Below are positions 1 to 5,263 of a DNA stretch of 5,263 nt, piece after piece. The position numbers and the translations under genes were made by a program. Within the stretch, counting starts at the first letter, position 1; the number at the start of each line of letters is the position of its first letter. This DNA comes from Streptosporangiaceae bacterium (GTDB lineage: Bacteria > Actinomycetota > Actinomycetes > Streptosporangiales > Streptosporangiaceae), in NCBI GenBank assembly GCA_030040475.1, contig JASHTQ010000592.1, positions 1 through 5,263 of the forward strand. Reading direction: 5' to 3'. A model generated the notes under the pieces. It had not been told where the DNA came from. It saw nothing but the letters and a program-made list of their open reading frames with translations, and ran no database searches.

Positions 1-801
1 GTGCTGCTCGACGGCCGTCCCGCGGCCAAGTCGGATCGCGTGCTGGCCGGCGAGCCGTTGCAGGTGACGCTCCCGCCGCCGCGGCAGCCCGAGCCCCCGC
101 GGCCCGTCGAGGGCCTGACCGTGCTGCATGAGGACGAGGACATCCTGGTGGTGGACAAGCCCCGCGGCGTGGCGGCCCACCCGTCGCCGGGCTGGACCGG
201 GCCCACCGTCACCGGCGGCCTGCTCGCCGCCGGGCATCGGCTGGCGACCAGCGGCCCGGCCGAGCGCCAGGGCATCGTGCACCGGCTGGACGCCAACACC
301 AGCGGGGTGATGGTGGTGGCCAAGAGCGAGCCGGCCTACAGCGCGCTCAAGCGGGCCTTCCGCGAGCGCACCGTGGACAAGCGCTACCACGCGCTCGTGC
401 AGGGCCACCCCGATCCGCTGCGCGGCACCGTGGACGCGCCGATCGGCAGGCATCCGTCGGGTGACGGGCGGTTCGCGGTGATCAGCGACGGGCGGCCGAG
501 CGTGACCCACTACGACACGCTCGAGGCGTTCCGCGCCGCCAGCCTGGTCTCCGTCCACCTGGAGACCGGCCGCACCCACCAGATCAGGGTGCACATGGCC
601 GCGATCAGGCACCCAGTTGCCGGCGACCTGCTCTACGGTGCCGACCCGGTGCTTGCCGCCCGGCTCGACCTGAGCCGCCAGTGGCTGCACGCGGTCAGCC
701 TCGCCTTCGCCCACCCCGCCGACGGCCGCCGCGTCGAATTCCGCAGCGACTATCCTCCCGACCTCGCCCACGCCCTTGACATCCTCCGCGCCGAGAGCTG
801 A
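1..801 (+). CDS. rluD: RluA/RluD-family 23S rRNA pseudouridine synthase (5' truncated)
   Basis: This protein isomerises specific uridines in 23S rRNA to pseudouridine; RluD acts on helix 69 of the large subunit. Seen: residues 1-26 look like the tail of an S4 RNA-binding domain. The synthase domain begins near residue 39 ([15 protein letters not shown]). The catalytic loop is HRLDANTSG at residues 94-102, with D97 as the nucleophilic aspartate. The second conserved motif, [10 protein letters not shown], covers residues 190-199. The stop is TGA at 799-801. The frame is open from base 1, and about 40-50 N-terminal residues seem to be missing compared with the usual ~300-310 aa, so the GTG at base 1 is probably an internal valine codon. 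The family is certain. The RluD rather than RluA/RluC subtype rests on the S4 remnant and common actinobacterial annotation, and is inferred. Confidence 0.93.
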   Translation: MLLDGRPAAKSDRVLAGEPLQVTLPPPRQPEPPRPVEGLTVLHEDEDILVVDKPRGVAAHPSPGWTGPTVTGGLLAAGHRLATSGPAERQGIVHRLDANTSGVMVVAKSEPAYSALKRAFRERTVDKRYHALVQGHPDPLRGTVDAPIGRHPSGDGRFAVISDGRPSVTHYDTLEAFRAASLVSVHLETGRTHQIRVHMAAIRHPVAGDLLYGADPVLAARLDLSRQWLHAVSLAFAHPADGRRVEFRSDYPPDLAHALDILRAES

Positions 802-809
802 CCGCCAGG

Positions 810-815
810 CAGAAT
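810..815 (+). promoter_or_regulatory. Possible -10 element for a leaderless transcript of the 823 gene
   Basis: CAGAAT lies 7 bases before the GTG at 823, the spacing expected when transcription starts at the start codon itself. It departs from TANNNT at the first base, no -35 is evident, and only a weak AGG at 816-818 could serve as a ribosome site. Read-through from the upstream gene is an equally good explanation. Confidence 0.3.
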
Positions 816-822
816 AGGCCTC

Positions 823-1611
823 GTGGAGATCACCGAGCACATTGACGCGCTGCGCCGCCACGGCACCCGGCTCGCCGACGCCGCGGAGCGGGCCGGCCTG
901 GACGCGACCGTCCCGCCCTGCCCGTCCTGGCAGGTCAAGGACCTGCTACGGCACACCGGCTACATCCACAGGTGGGCGGCCAGGCACCTCACCGAGCGCC
1001 CGGCCCAGCTGCTCGACGGGCCGACGGAGGAGGAGATCCTGGCCGGGGGCGCCCCGGACGGCGAACTCCTGTCCTGGTTCCGGGCCGGCCATGCCGCCTT
1101 GGTGCAGACCCTGCAGGACGCCGATCCCGGCCTCGACTGCCCGGCGTTCATGCCCGCGCCGTCCCCGCTGGCGTTCTGGGCCCGCCGCCAGGCACACGAG
1201 ACCGCCATCCACCATGCCGACGCGGAGAGCGCCCGCGCGGCGGTGCCCGTCTACCCGCCGGGGTTCGCCGCCGACGGCATCGACGAGCTGATCATGGGCT
1301 TCGGGCGGCGCCGCAAGTACCAGCCTGCCGGGGGCGTCGACGGCGGCCGGCTGCACGTGGCAGCCACCGACACGGGCGATGAATGGCTCATCGATGCCCG
1401 CGACGGCCGGATGCAGCCGCGGCGCAAGGAAGCCGAAGAGCCCGCCGAGGCCGACGCGGTCACCTCCGCCTGCACGGTTCGGGGTCCCGCCGCCGCCGTC
1501 TACCTCTACCTGTGGAACCGCGCCGACGCCGCCCGGCCGGGCGTCGCCATCGCGGGCAACGCCGACCTCCTGGCCTGCTGGCAGTCCAGCGTCCGCGTCC
1601 GCTGGGGATAG
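823..1611 (+). CDS. Mycothiol-dependent maleylpyruvate isomerase family protein (DinB-like fold)
   Basis: This is a 262-aa protein with the two-domain layout of the MDMPI family. Residues 1-~145 form a DinB-like helical bundle, opening with a helix (EHIDALRRHG) and the CPSWQVKDLLRHTGYIHRW segment at 33-51. Residues ~165-258 match the family's C-terminal domain (GRLHVAATDTGDEWLI, then VRGPAAAVYLYLWNR). In characterised members a divalent metal is held by one His from the first segment and a Glu-x3-His pair. Here H44 (or H49) and E126/H130 in RRQAHETAIHH fit. Members use mycothiol as cofactor or co-substrate, but many paralogues have no known substrate, so maleylpyruvate isomerisation itself is not shown. 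The gene lies 21 bp after the pseudouridine synthase. The GTG start has no good Shine-Dalgarno sequence and may be leaderless. It converges on the minus-strand unit with a 27-bp gap. Confidence 0.85.
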   Translation: MEITEHIDALRRHGTRLADAAERAGLDATVPPCPSWQVKDLLRHTGYIHRWAARHLTERPAQLLDGPTEEEILAGGAPDGELLSWFRAGHAALVQTLQDADPGLDCPAFMPAPSPLAFWARRQAHETAIHHADAESARAAVPVYPPGFAADGIDELIMGFGRRRKYQPAGGVDGGRLHVAATDTGDEWLIDARDGRMQPRRKEAEEPAEADAVTSACTVRGPAAAVYLYLWNRADAARPGVAIAGNADLLACWQSSVRVRWG

Positions 1612-1638
1612 CCAGCGGCCTGCGGCGAACGTCGAGTG
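1612..1638. other. Short convergent intergenic gap
   Basis: The plus-strand gene ending at 1611 and the minus-strand gene ending at 1639 meet here. I see no convincing GC hairpin followed by a T-run on either strand, so either the transcripts overlap or termination is factor-dependent. Confidence 0.5.
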
Positions 1639-2412
1639 CTAGCTGCCCGGAGTACCGGTGGTGGAGCCGATGAGCTGGTAGAGGAAGGCACGGTACATGC
1701 GCAGCGTCTCGCGCAGCGCCTCGGTGTCAGCGTCCGCGCCGCCATCCCAGCGGCCCCGCAGGACGCGCTGCCGCTCCCTGATTGCCTCCTGCAGCTTCGC
1801 GGCCACCTGGTCGATGACGTCGGCGGCCTCGGTCACCGAGGCGCGGGGATCATCGACGAACATGAACTGGATGTGCTGCCACTGCGACCGCAGGTCCGTG
1901 GTGTCGGAAAGCAGGCTCCCGTAGCTGCTTGGCGGCGGCGCGGCGATGACCGGCTTCGGGTCCGCCGCCGGGGCTATAGGAGTGACCGGGGCCAGCGGAC
2001 CTGTCGTGTCGGCCGGAACGTCCGGGGCTGCCGCCGCGCTCGAGGCCAGCGCGTCCGCACGGGTGACCGGCACGACGTCATCGCGGTCATCACCCGTGCC
2101 GTCCTCTTCGGCGGGGACGGCGGGGACGGCGGCAACGGCCGGGACGCCGGGCGGGTCGATGTCACCGGAGCCACCGGAGCCACCGGCGTCCTCGTCGTCG
2201 GCGTCGAGGCCGTCCGGGCTGGTCACCGCCGCGACGTCTTCCTGGCGCGCGGTCGGCGCGAGGGTGTCAGGCTCGTCGCGCGCAGGAGGCGAGGCCACCT
2301 TCTGGAAGTACGTGACGGGAGCGGCCTGCTCGTTCTGCGCGCCCTCGCCGACCACCTCACCGCGGACGACGTAGCCGGTCTCCCACGGCCGGCGAGACTG
2401 ATCCTCCGTCAT
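1639..2412 (-). CDS. Hypothetical protein with disordered acidic/Ala-Pro linker and C-terminal domain shared with its neighbour
   Basis: A 257-aa protein of unknown function. Residues 1-40 (containing WETGYVVRGEVVGEG and VTYFQKV) look moderately ordered. Residues ~41-165 are low-complexity, rich in Asp, Ala, Pro, Gly and Val, and probably disordered. Residues 170-250 form a helical domain with W178, the FVDDP run at 185-189, VTEA at 193-196, and LRETLRMYRAF at 233-243. The same motifs in the same order occur in the 190-aa product encoded just upstream, so the two are paralogues. There is no signal peptide or membrane helix, so it is probably cytoplasmic. The ATG at 2412 is supported by GGAAGG 8 bases upstream (2421-2426 on the plus strand). 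It sits 27 bp after the 190-aa gene, so co-transcription is likely. A regulatory or scaffolding role is only a guess. Confidence 0.82.
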   Translation of the reverse strand: MTEDQSRRPWETGYVVRGEVVGEGAQNEQAAPVTYFQKVASPPARDEPDTLAPTARQEDVAAVTSPDGLDADDEDAGGSGGSGDIDPPGVPAVAAVPAVPAEEDGTGDDRDDVVPVTRADALASSAAAAPDVPADTTGPLAPVTPIAPAADPKPVIAAPPPSSYGSLLSDTTDLRSQWQHIQFMFVDDPRASVTEAADVIDQVAAKLQEAIRERQRVLRGRWDGGADADTEALRETLRMYRAFLYQLIGSTTGTPGS

Positions 2413-2439
2413 GGGTCCACCCTTCCTGCTCTGCTGTGC

Positions 2440-3012
2440 CTATCGTGGCGTGTCTACGGTACGGGAGGTGTCCTCGCGCCGGGACAGCGCGCCGTTCGGC
2501 GCGCCGAGCAGGTCATCGAACAGCGCCCGGTAGCGGATCATGGCCTCCCTGAGCTCCTCGGTGGAGACCGAGTCCGTCCGGCCGTCCACGTCCTGTGCCT
2601 GCCGGTACCCGTCGAGCACGCGGCCGTGATTAACGGAAAGGGCCTCCATCGAGGCATCCCTGTCGTCGGCCGGGTAGCCGCGGTCGCGCATGACGTCCCA
2701 GATCAGTTTCCCTGCCTCGGTCACGGCCTGCGCGGGGGCGTCCACGAACCGCTCCTGCACCGCGGTCCAGTCGCCGGCGTAGCTGGCCTGCTGTTCCGCC
2801 GTCAGCGGGTGAATTCCGAGTTCCGATACCCGCCGCGCCCGCGCGGCCAGTTCCGCGTCGGCCTTCCTGCGGCCGAGTTCCTTGGCCATCCGGTCGTACT
2901 CGGGACCGAACTGCCGGCGCATACGAGCCCGCCGCAGCTCCGATGCCGCGACCACGGCCGCCGCCGCCAGGACAAGGACGACGATGACGATGATGATGAT
3001 GACGGTCGACAT
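2440..3012 (-). CDS. Membrane-anchored actinobacterial hypothetical protein (single N-terminal helix)
   Basis: A 190-aa protein of a type I recall as common and uncharacterised in actinobacteria. Residues 4-23 form one very hydrophobic helix (Val/Ile/Leu then Ala). It is followed by basic residues (RRARMRR, 27-33), so the positive-inside rule places the rest in the cytoplasm. Next come the FGPEYDRM motif (35-42), a charged helical stretch (43-65), IHPLT (67-71), and the conserved domain: W82, FVDAP (89-93), VTEA (97-100), RGYP (111-114), LSVNHGRVLDGYR (125-137) and LREAMIRYRALF (154-165). The ATG is set by GGAGG six bases upstream (3018-3022 on the plus strand). A TAG stands in this frame at 3066-3064, so the N-terminus cannot extend far. 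The gene lies inside the open frame that continues from the upstream MarR gene. Its conserved motifs show that this frame is the coding one here. Confidence 0.87.
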   Translation of the reverse strand: MSTVIIIIVIVVLVLAAAAVVAASELRRARMRRQFGPEYDRMAKELGRRKADAELAARARRVSELGIHPLTAEQQASYAGDWTAVQERFVDAPAQAVTEAGKLIWDVMRDRGYPADDRDASMEALSVNHGRVLDGYRQAQDVDGRTDSVSTEELREAMIRYRALFDDLLGAPNGALSRREDTSRTVDTPR

Positions 3013-3493
3013 GGCTACCTCCGTGAGTCGGACCGCCCATCCGACTCCCCTGGTTGGGGCGGGCTAAACGGGCGAGGTTGCGCACTATGTCCCGCAGCGC
3101 GCGGATCACTGCCTCCCGCCCGGCCGGATCGAACGTCGCCAGCGCCCGCTCGGTCAGCTTGTCCGTCTCGGCGGCGATCACCCCCTCAAGGGAGCATCCT
3201 CGCTCGGTGAGCACCAGCCGCACAAGGCGGCGGTCGCCGGGGTGCGGCTCCCGGCGTAGCAGGCCGGCCGCCTCCATGCGGGTCGCGGCTCTTGTCACGG
3301 TGGGGGTGGCCAGTCCGAGCCGTCTGGCGATCTCGCCGGGCGGCAGCCCGTCCTGTGCCCACAGGCAGCGCAGGATGAACTGCTGGCCCTCGTGCACGCC
3401 ATGGCGCGAGAACGCCGCGGCGGTCGCGACCGACAGGGCGTGCTTGGCCGCCCAGAACGCCGTCTGGAAGTCATCTCCGAGTTCGGTGGACAT
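2630..3493 (-). CDS. MarR-family transcriptional regulator; open frame runs past the domain into the next gene
   Basis: Residues 1-~143 (plus-strand positions 3493 to about 3065) form a complete MarR-type winged-helix repressor. A first helix carries AFWAAKHALSVAT. The HTH lies at 53-75 (GEIARRLGLATPTVTRAATRM). The wing is at 81-99, with the typical D87-R88-R89 and LT at 95-96. C-terminal dimerisation helices run to about residue 142. MarR proteins usually end here, at ~140-160 aa. This frame has no stop until 2630, giving 287 aa. Residues after ~150 are His/Arg/Gly/Pro-rich, as in out-of-frame GC-rich DNA, and overlap 383 bp of the neighbouring gene in another frame. A TAG lies in the +1 frame at 3066-3064, exactly where the family would end. 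The functional gene is therefore most likely 3493 to about 3064, with the tail an artefact or a frameshift. It probably represses its own operon. The ligand is unknown. Confidence 0.78.
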   Translation of the reverse strand: MSTELGDDFQTAFWAAKHALSVATAAAFSRHGVHEGQQFILRCLWAQDGLPPGEIARRLGLATPTVTRAATRMEAAGLLRREPHPGDRRLVRLVLTERGCSLEGVIAAETDKLTERALATFDPAGREAVIRALRDIVRNLARLARPNQGSRMGGPTHGGSHVDRHHHHRHRRPCPGGGGRGRGIGAAAGSYAPAVRSRVRPDGQGTRPQEGRRGTGRAGAAGIGTRNSPADGGTAGQLRRRLDRGAGAVRGRPRAGRDRGRETDLGRHARPRLPGRRQGCLDGGPFR

Positions 3494-3520
3494 GGCAGGC
3501 CCAGCGTACGGTGCGGGAAA

Positions 3521-3544
3521 ATATTAGCCGGCTCATGATATGAG
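3521..3544 (-). promoter_or_regulatory. Promoter of the MarR operon with embedded inverted repeat (candidate operator)
   Basis: On the minus strand TAATAT (3526-3521) fits the TANNNT -10 consensus and lies in the most AT-rich patch of the window. It would start transcription about 20 bases before the MarR ATG. A perfect inverted repeat, CTCAT-GAT-ATGAG (3532-3544), lies in the spacer just upstream, where a bound MarR dimer would block polymerase. A second palindrome, AGCCGGCT (3526-3533), overlaps it. No good -35 hexamer is seen. Autorepression is inferred from position. Confidence 0.5.
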
Positions 3545-3603
3545 GGAGCACATGAAAGATCGCCCGTATCGGTCGTGCCGGACGTCCACGACATCGAGCC
3601 GGC

Positions 3604-3642
3604 CGCCTGACACGGGCGCCTGACACGGGCGCCTGACACGGG
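3604..3642. repeat. Three perfect tandem copies of a 13-bp unit
   Basis: The unit CGCCTGACACGGG occurs at 3604-3616, 3617-3629 and 3630-3642 without mismatch, followed by a two-base start of a fourth copy. The array lies in the intergenic region between the divergent MarR and membrane-protein genes. Each copy holds CTGACA, close to a -35 hexamer, but none is correctly spaced from the TACGAT at 3650. It could be a repeated protein-binding site or a product of replication slippage. Confidence 0.9.
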
Positions 3643-3649
3643 CGGCGGG

Positions 3650-3671
3650 TACGATCGTGCCGGAGCGATCG
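3650..3671 (+). promoter_or_regulatory. Possible promoter and CGATCG repeat pair before the membrane-protein gene
   Basis: TACGAT (3650-3655) matches TANNNT and would start transcription near 3662, leaving a leader of about 27 bases before the proposed start at 3689. CGATCG occurs at 3652-3657 and 3666-3671, separated by 8 bases. Because the hexamer is itself palindromic, the pair is both a direct and an inverted repeat and could be an operator over the start site. No well-spaced -35 is visible. Confidence 0.35.
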
Positions 3672-3677
3672 GCGTCG

Positions 3678-3691
3678 AAGGAGGACCGACG
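3678..3691 (+). promoter_or_regulatory. Strong Shine-Dalgarno followed by a probable ACG start codon
   Basis: AAGGAGG (3678-3684) is followed after four bases by ACG AAG AGG CGA, which reads as M/T-K-R-R and leads straight into a hydrophobic helix. No ATG, GTG or TTG exists in this frame between the upstream TGA (3608) and the GTG at 3773, which lies after that helix. The site fixes the likely start of the next gene. Confidence 0.6.
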
Positions 3692-4249
3692 AAGAGGCGA
3701 CTAGCGGCGTTCGCCCTGGCGCTGGCCGGCAGCGCGCTGCTCGGCCTCGCTGCCGGGCTGCTCTGGGGCGAGGTGGCGCCGCGGGCCCTGCTGCAAGAGA
3801 TCGGCCGCGGCGAGGCCGAGCTCGTGAACGCGGAGACCGGCGCGTTCATCGCGGCTGACGCCTGGTTCTGCCTGATCGGCGCGGTAGGCGGCCTCATCAC
3901 CGGCCTTCTCGGCTACCGGTTCCTGGTCCGCCGGGTCGGCTGGGTCGCGGCGGCCGGGCTGCTGCTTGGCGCCCTGGCGGCTGCCCTGGTCGCGGTGTGG
4001 GCCGGTGAGAACGTGGGACTCGGGACCTACAACCACCAGCTCGCGTCGAGCGCGACCGGCACCTTCTTCGATTCCTCGCTCGGGCTCGGGGCCAAGAGCG
4101 CGCTGGCGGCCTGGCCCCTGTTCACCTCCGTCGTCCTCCTGCTTGGCGAGACCTCCAAGCGCAGATCCGCCCCGGCGGAGGCGGCGGCGATGGGCGAGGG
4201 CGGCGCGGGCCCGGCGGGGCAGTCCGGCATGTGGACAACCGATCCGTAA
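3689..4249 (+). CDS. Four-helix integral membrane protein (DUF2567-like), probable ACG start
   Basis: Counted from ACG 3689 this is a 186-aa membrane protein. Predicted helices lie at about residues 5-26, 55-76, 84-106 and 136-153. The N-terminus is basic (KRRL), and a Ser/Gly/Ala-rich hydrophilic tail follows from ~155. Between helices 1 and 2 are APRALLQEI and the acidic EAELVNAE; GAFIAADAWF leads into helix 2, and WAGENVGLGTYNH follows helix 3. From memory this pattern resembles the actinobacterial DUF2567 membrane family, of unknown function; that assignment is unverified. The only standard start, GTG 3773 (residue 29), would delete helix 1 and leaves no Shine-Dalgarno of comparable quality, so 3689 is preferred. 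ATG mutated to ACG, or a base-calling error, is possible. The stop (TAA, 4247-4249) lies 27 bp before hisD, on the same strand. No functional link to histidine synthesis is evident. Confidence 0.75.
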   Translation, partial: TKRRLAAFALALAGSALLGLAAGLLWGEVAPRALLQEIGRGEAELVNAETGAFIAADAWFCLIGAVGGLITGLLGYRFLVRRVGWVAAAGLLLGALAAALVAVWAGENVGLGTYNHQLASSATGTFFDSSLGLGAKSALAAWPLFTSVVLLLGETSKRRSAPAEAAAMGEGGAGPAGQSGMWTTDP

Positions 4250-4264
4250 CGGAGCCGCGCTCCG

Positions 4265-4270
4265 TAGACT
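4265..4270 (+). promoter_or_regulatory. -10 element for leaderless hisD transcript
   Basis: TAGACT fits TANNNT and ends six bases before the GTG at 4277, so transcription would begin at the first base of the start codon. The intervening AGGCGG is purine-rich but lies too close to act as a normal ribosome site. No convincing -35 is seen 16-18 bases upstream. This spacing is common for leaderless actinobacterial genes. Confidence 0.5.
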
Positions 4271-4276
4271 AGGCGG

Positions 4277-5263
4277 GTGATTTCCCGCATCGACCTGCGC
4301 GGGCGCGGTGCCGGCCGCCCCGAGACCACGGCCGGGCTCGGCAGAGCCGACCTGGCCGGCCTGCTGCCGCGGGCCGGCACCGACGTCGAGACCGCCGCGG
4401 CCCAGGTCCGCCCGCTGTGCGAGGACGTCAGGCGCCGGGGAGCCGAGGCGGTGCGCGAGTACACGGCGCGTTTCGACGGCGTGGACCTGCCCACCACCAG
4501 GGTGCCGGCCGACGCGCTCGGCGCCGCGCTGGCCGGGCTCGACCCGGACGTCAGGCTCGCCCTTGAGGAGGCGGCCCGCCGCACCAGGCTGGTGCACGGC
4601 GCGCAGCTCCCGGCGGAGATCGTCACCGGCGTCACCGACGGGCTGAGCGTCACCGGACGCTTCGTCCCGGTCGGCCGCGCCGGGGTCTACGTGCCGGGCG
4701 GCCTGGTGGCCTATCCCTCCTCCGTGGTCATGAACATCGTTCCGGCCCAGATCGCCGGGGTCGGCTCGATCGCGGTGGCGTCGCCGCCGCAGGCAGCCCA
4801 TGGCGGGCTGCCGCACCCGACCGTGCTCGCCGCCTGCGCGCTGCTCGGGGTGCGCGAGGTGCACGCGGTCGGCGGGGCGCAGGCGCTGGCGATGTTCGCC
4901 TACGGCACCCAGGACTGCGAGCCGGTCGACGTCATCACCGGGCCGGGCAACGTCTACGTGGCGGCCGCCAAGCGGGTGCTGCGCGGCGTGGTCGGCACCG
5001 ACGGCGAGAACGGCCCCACCGAGGTCGCGATCATCGCGGACGACACCGCGGACCCCGCGCACGTCGCCGCCGACCTGATCGCGCAGGCCGAGCACGATGA
5101 GCTGGCGGCGTGCCTGCTCGTCACCCCCGACCCGGACCTCGCCGACCGCGTCGACGCCGAGCTTGGCCTCCAGGTGCCGACGACGCGGCATCGCGAGCGA
5201 GCAGAAAGGGCACTGCGAGGCCAGTCCGCCTGCGTCCTCGTCGACGACATCGACGCCGCGGTC
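4277..5263 (+). CDS. hisD: Histidinol dehydrogenase (3' truncated)
   Basis: HisD carries out the last two steps of histidine synthesis, oxidising L-histidinol to L-histidine with two NAD+ in the cytoplasm. It is a zinc enzyme. Seen: 329 codons, open to the window edge, beginning [11 protein letters not shown], the usual actinobacterial HisD N-terminus. Motifs run in order: GVYVPGG (136-142), [13 protein letters not shown] (199-211), [13 protein letters not shown] (221-233), [11 protein letters not shown] (246-256) and the catalytic/zinc segment QAEHD (270-274). Q270 and H273 match E. coli Gln259 and His262. The remaining catalytic Glu-His pair and zinc ligands would lie beyond the edge, about 100 residues being absent. 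Two positions of the family signature are unusual: T241 where Ile and N245 where Ala are normal. In actinobacteria hisD normally heads a his operon, which would continue to the right. Confidence 0.97.
   Translation, partial: MISRIDLRGRGAGRPETTAGLGRADLAGLLPRAGTDVETAAAQVRPLCEDVRRRGAEAVREYTARFDGVDLPTTRVPADALGAALAGLDPDVRLALEEAARRTRLVHGAQLPAEIVTGVTDGLSVTGRFVPVGRAGVYVPGGLVAYPSSVVMNIVPAQIAGVGSIAVASPPQAAHGGLPHPTVLAACALLGVREVHAVGGAQALAMFAYGTQDCEPVDVITGPGNVYVAAAKRVLRGVVGTDGENGPTEVAIIADDTADPAHVAADLIAQAEHDELAACLLVTPDPDLADRVDAELGLQVPTTRHRERAERALRGQSACVLVDDIDAAV

Noticed and set aside
946..1356. Minus- and plus-strand open frames inside the MDMPI-like gene
   Set aside because: The 262-aa frame holds the family motifs and metal-site residues across the region; the others lack domains and have shadow-frame composition.
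1612..1660. Bidirectional terminator between the convergent genes
   Set aside because: Only a GCTAGC palindrome at the stop codon and short imperfect GC pairings were found, with no T-run; not enough to call a terminator.
1636..3210. Long plus-strand open frame of 524 codons opposite the MarR unit
   Set aside because: It is antisense to two genes with shared conserved motifs, has an Arg/Gly/His-rich composition with an Asp run that is only the complement of the ATC tract, and shows no recognisable domain. High GC makes such open frames common.
3552..3623. Small ORF of 23 codons beginning ATG-AAA-GAT and ending at a TGA inside the 13-bp repeats
   Set aside because: A GGAG lies only three bases before the ATG, too close for a good ribosome site. 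There is no codon bias or recognisable leader-peptide feature, and the stop is supplied by the repeat. Possible but unsupported.
3773..4249. GTG 3773 as the start of the membrane-protein gene
   Set aside because: It would remove the first membrane helix and has no comparable Shine-Dalgarno, whereas the frame continues upstream to a strong ribosome site at 3678-3684.
3701..5191. Long minus-strand open frame of 496 codons opposite the membrane gene and hisD
   Set aside because: hisD on the plus strand is unmistakable over this stretch. The antisense translation is Arg/Gly/Ala-rich low-complexity sequence, typical of a shadow frame.
1..5263. CRISPR array, tRNA or rRNA genes, insertion sequences, prophage attachment sites
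   Set aside because: No spaced direct repeats, cloverleaf-like segments, transposase motifs or terminal inverted repeats were seen. The only tandem array (3604-3642) has no spacers.

Overview
The window is very GC-rich, with strong G/C preference at third codon positions, GTG starts, TANNNT-type -10 elements directly before start codons, and a mycothiol-type enzyme. Together these point to a high-GC actinobacterium. The species cannot be named from the sequence; a Streptomyces- or Streptosporangiaceae-like filamentous actinomycete is a reasonable guess.

Layout. (1) 1-801 (+) is the 3' part of an RluD/RluA-type pseudouridine synthase, cut by the left edge. (2) 823-1611 (+) is a mycothiol-dependent maleylpyruvate isomerase-like (DinB-fold) protein. 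(3) 1639-3493 (-) is a three-gene unit read right to left: a MarR-family regulator, a 190-aa protein with one N-terminal membrane helix, and a 257-aa protein with a long disordered linker. The last two share one uncharacterised C-terminal domain, so they are paralogues. The reading frame of the MarR gene has no stop where the protein family ends and runs deep into the next gene. (4) 3494-3688 is the intergenic region left of the next gene. It holds a MarR promoter with an inverted repeat lying between -10 and -35, three perfect copies of a 13-bp repeat, and a second promoter-like site. (5) 3689-4249 (+) is a four-helix membrane protein whose natural start appears to be ACG behind a good Shine-Dalgarno sequence. 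(6) 4277-5263 (+) is hisD (histidinol dehydrogenase), probably leaderless and cut by the right edge.

How the genes fit together. rluD and hisD are housekeeping genes (rRNA modification, histidine biosynthesis) that flank an accessory block. The minus-strand block looks like a self-regulated MarR operon controlling a membrane-anchored protein and its soluble paralogue. That small system is the least described part of the window and the best candidate for something new. No CRISPR array, tRNA, rRNA, transposase or attachment site was seen.
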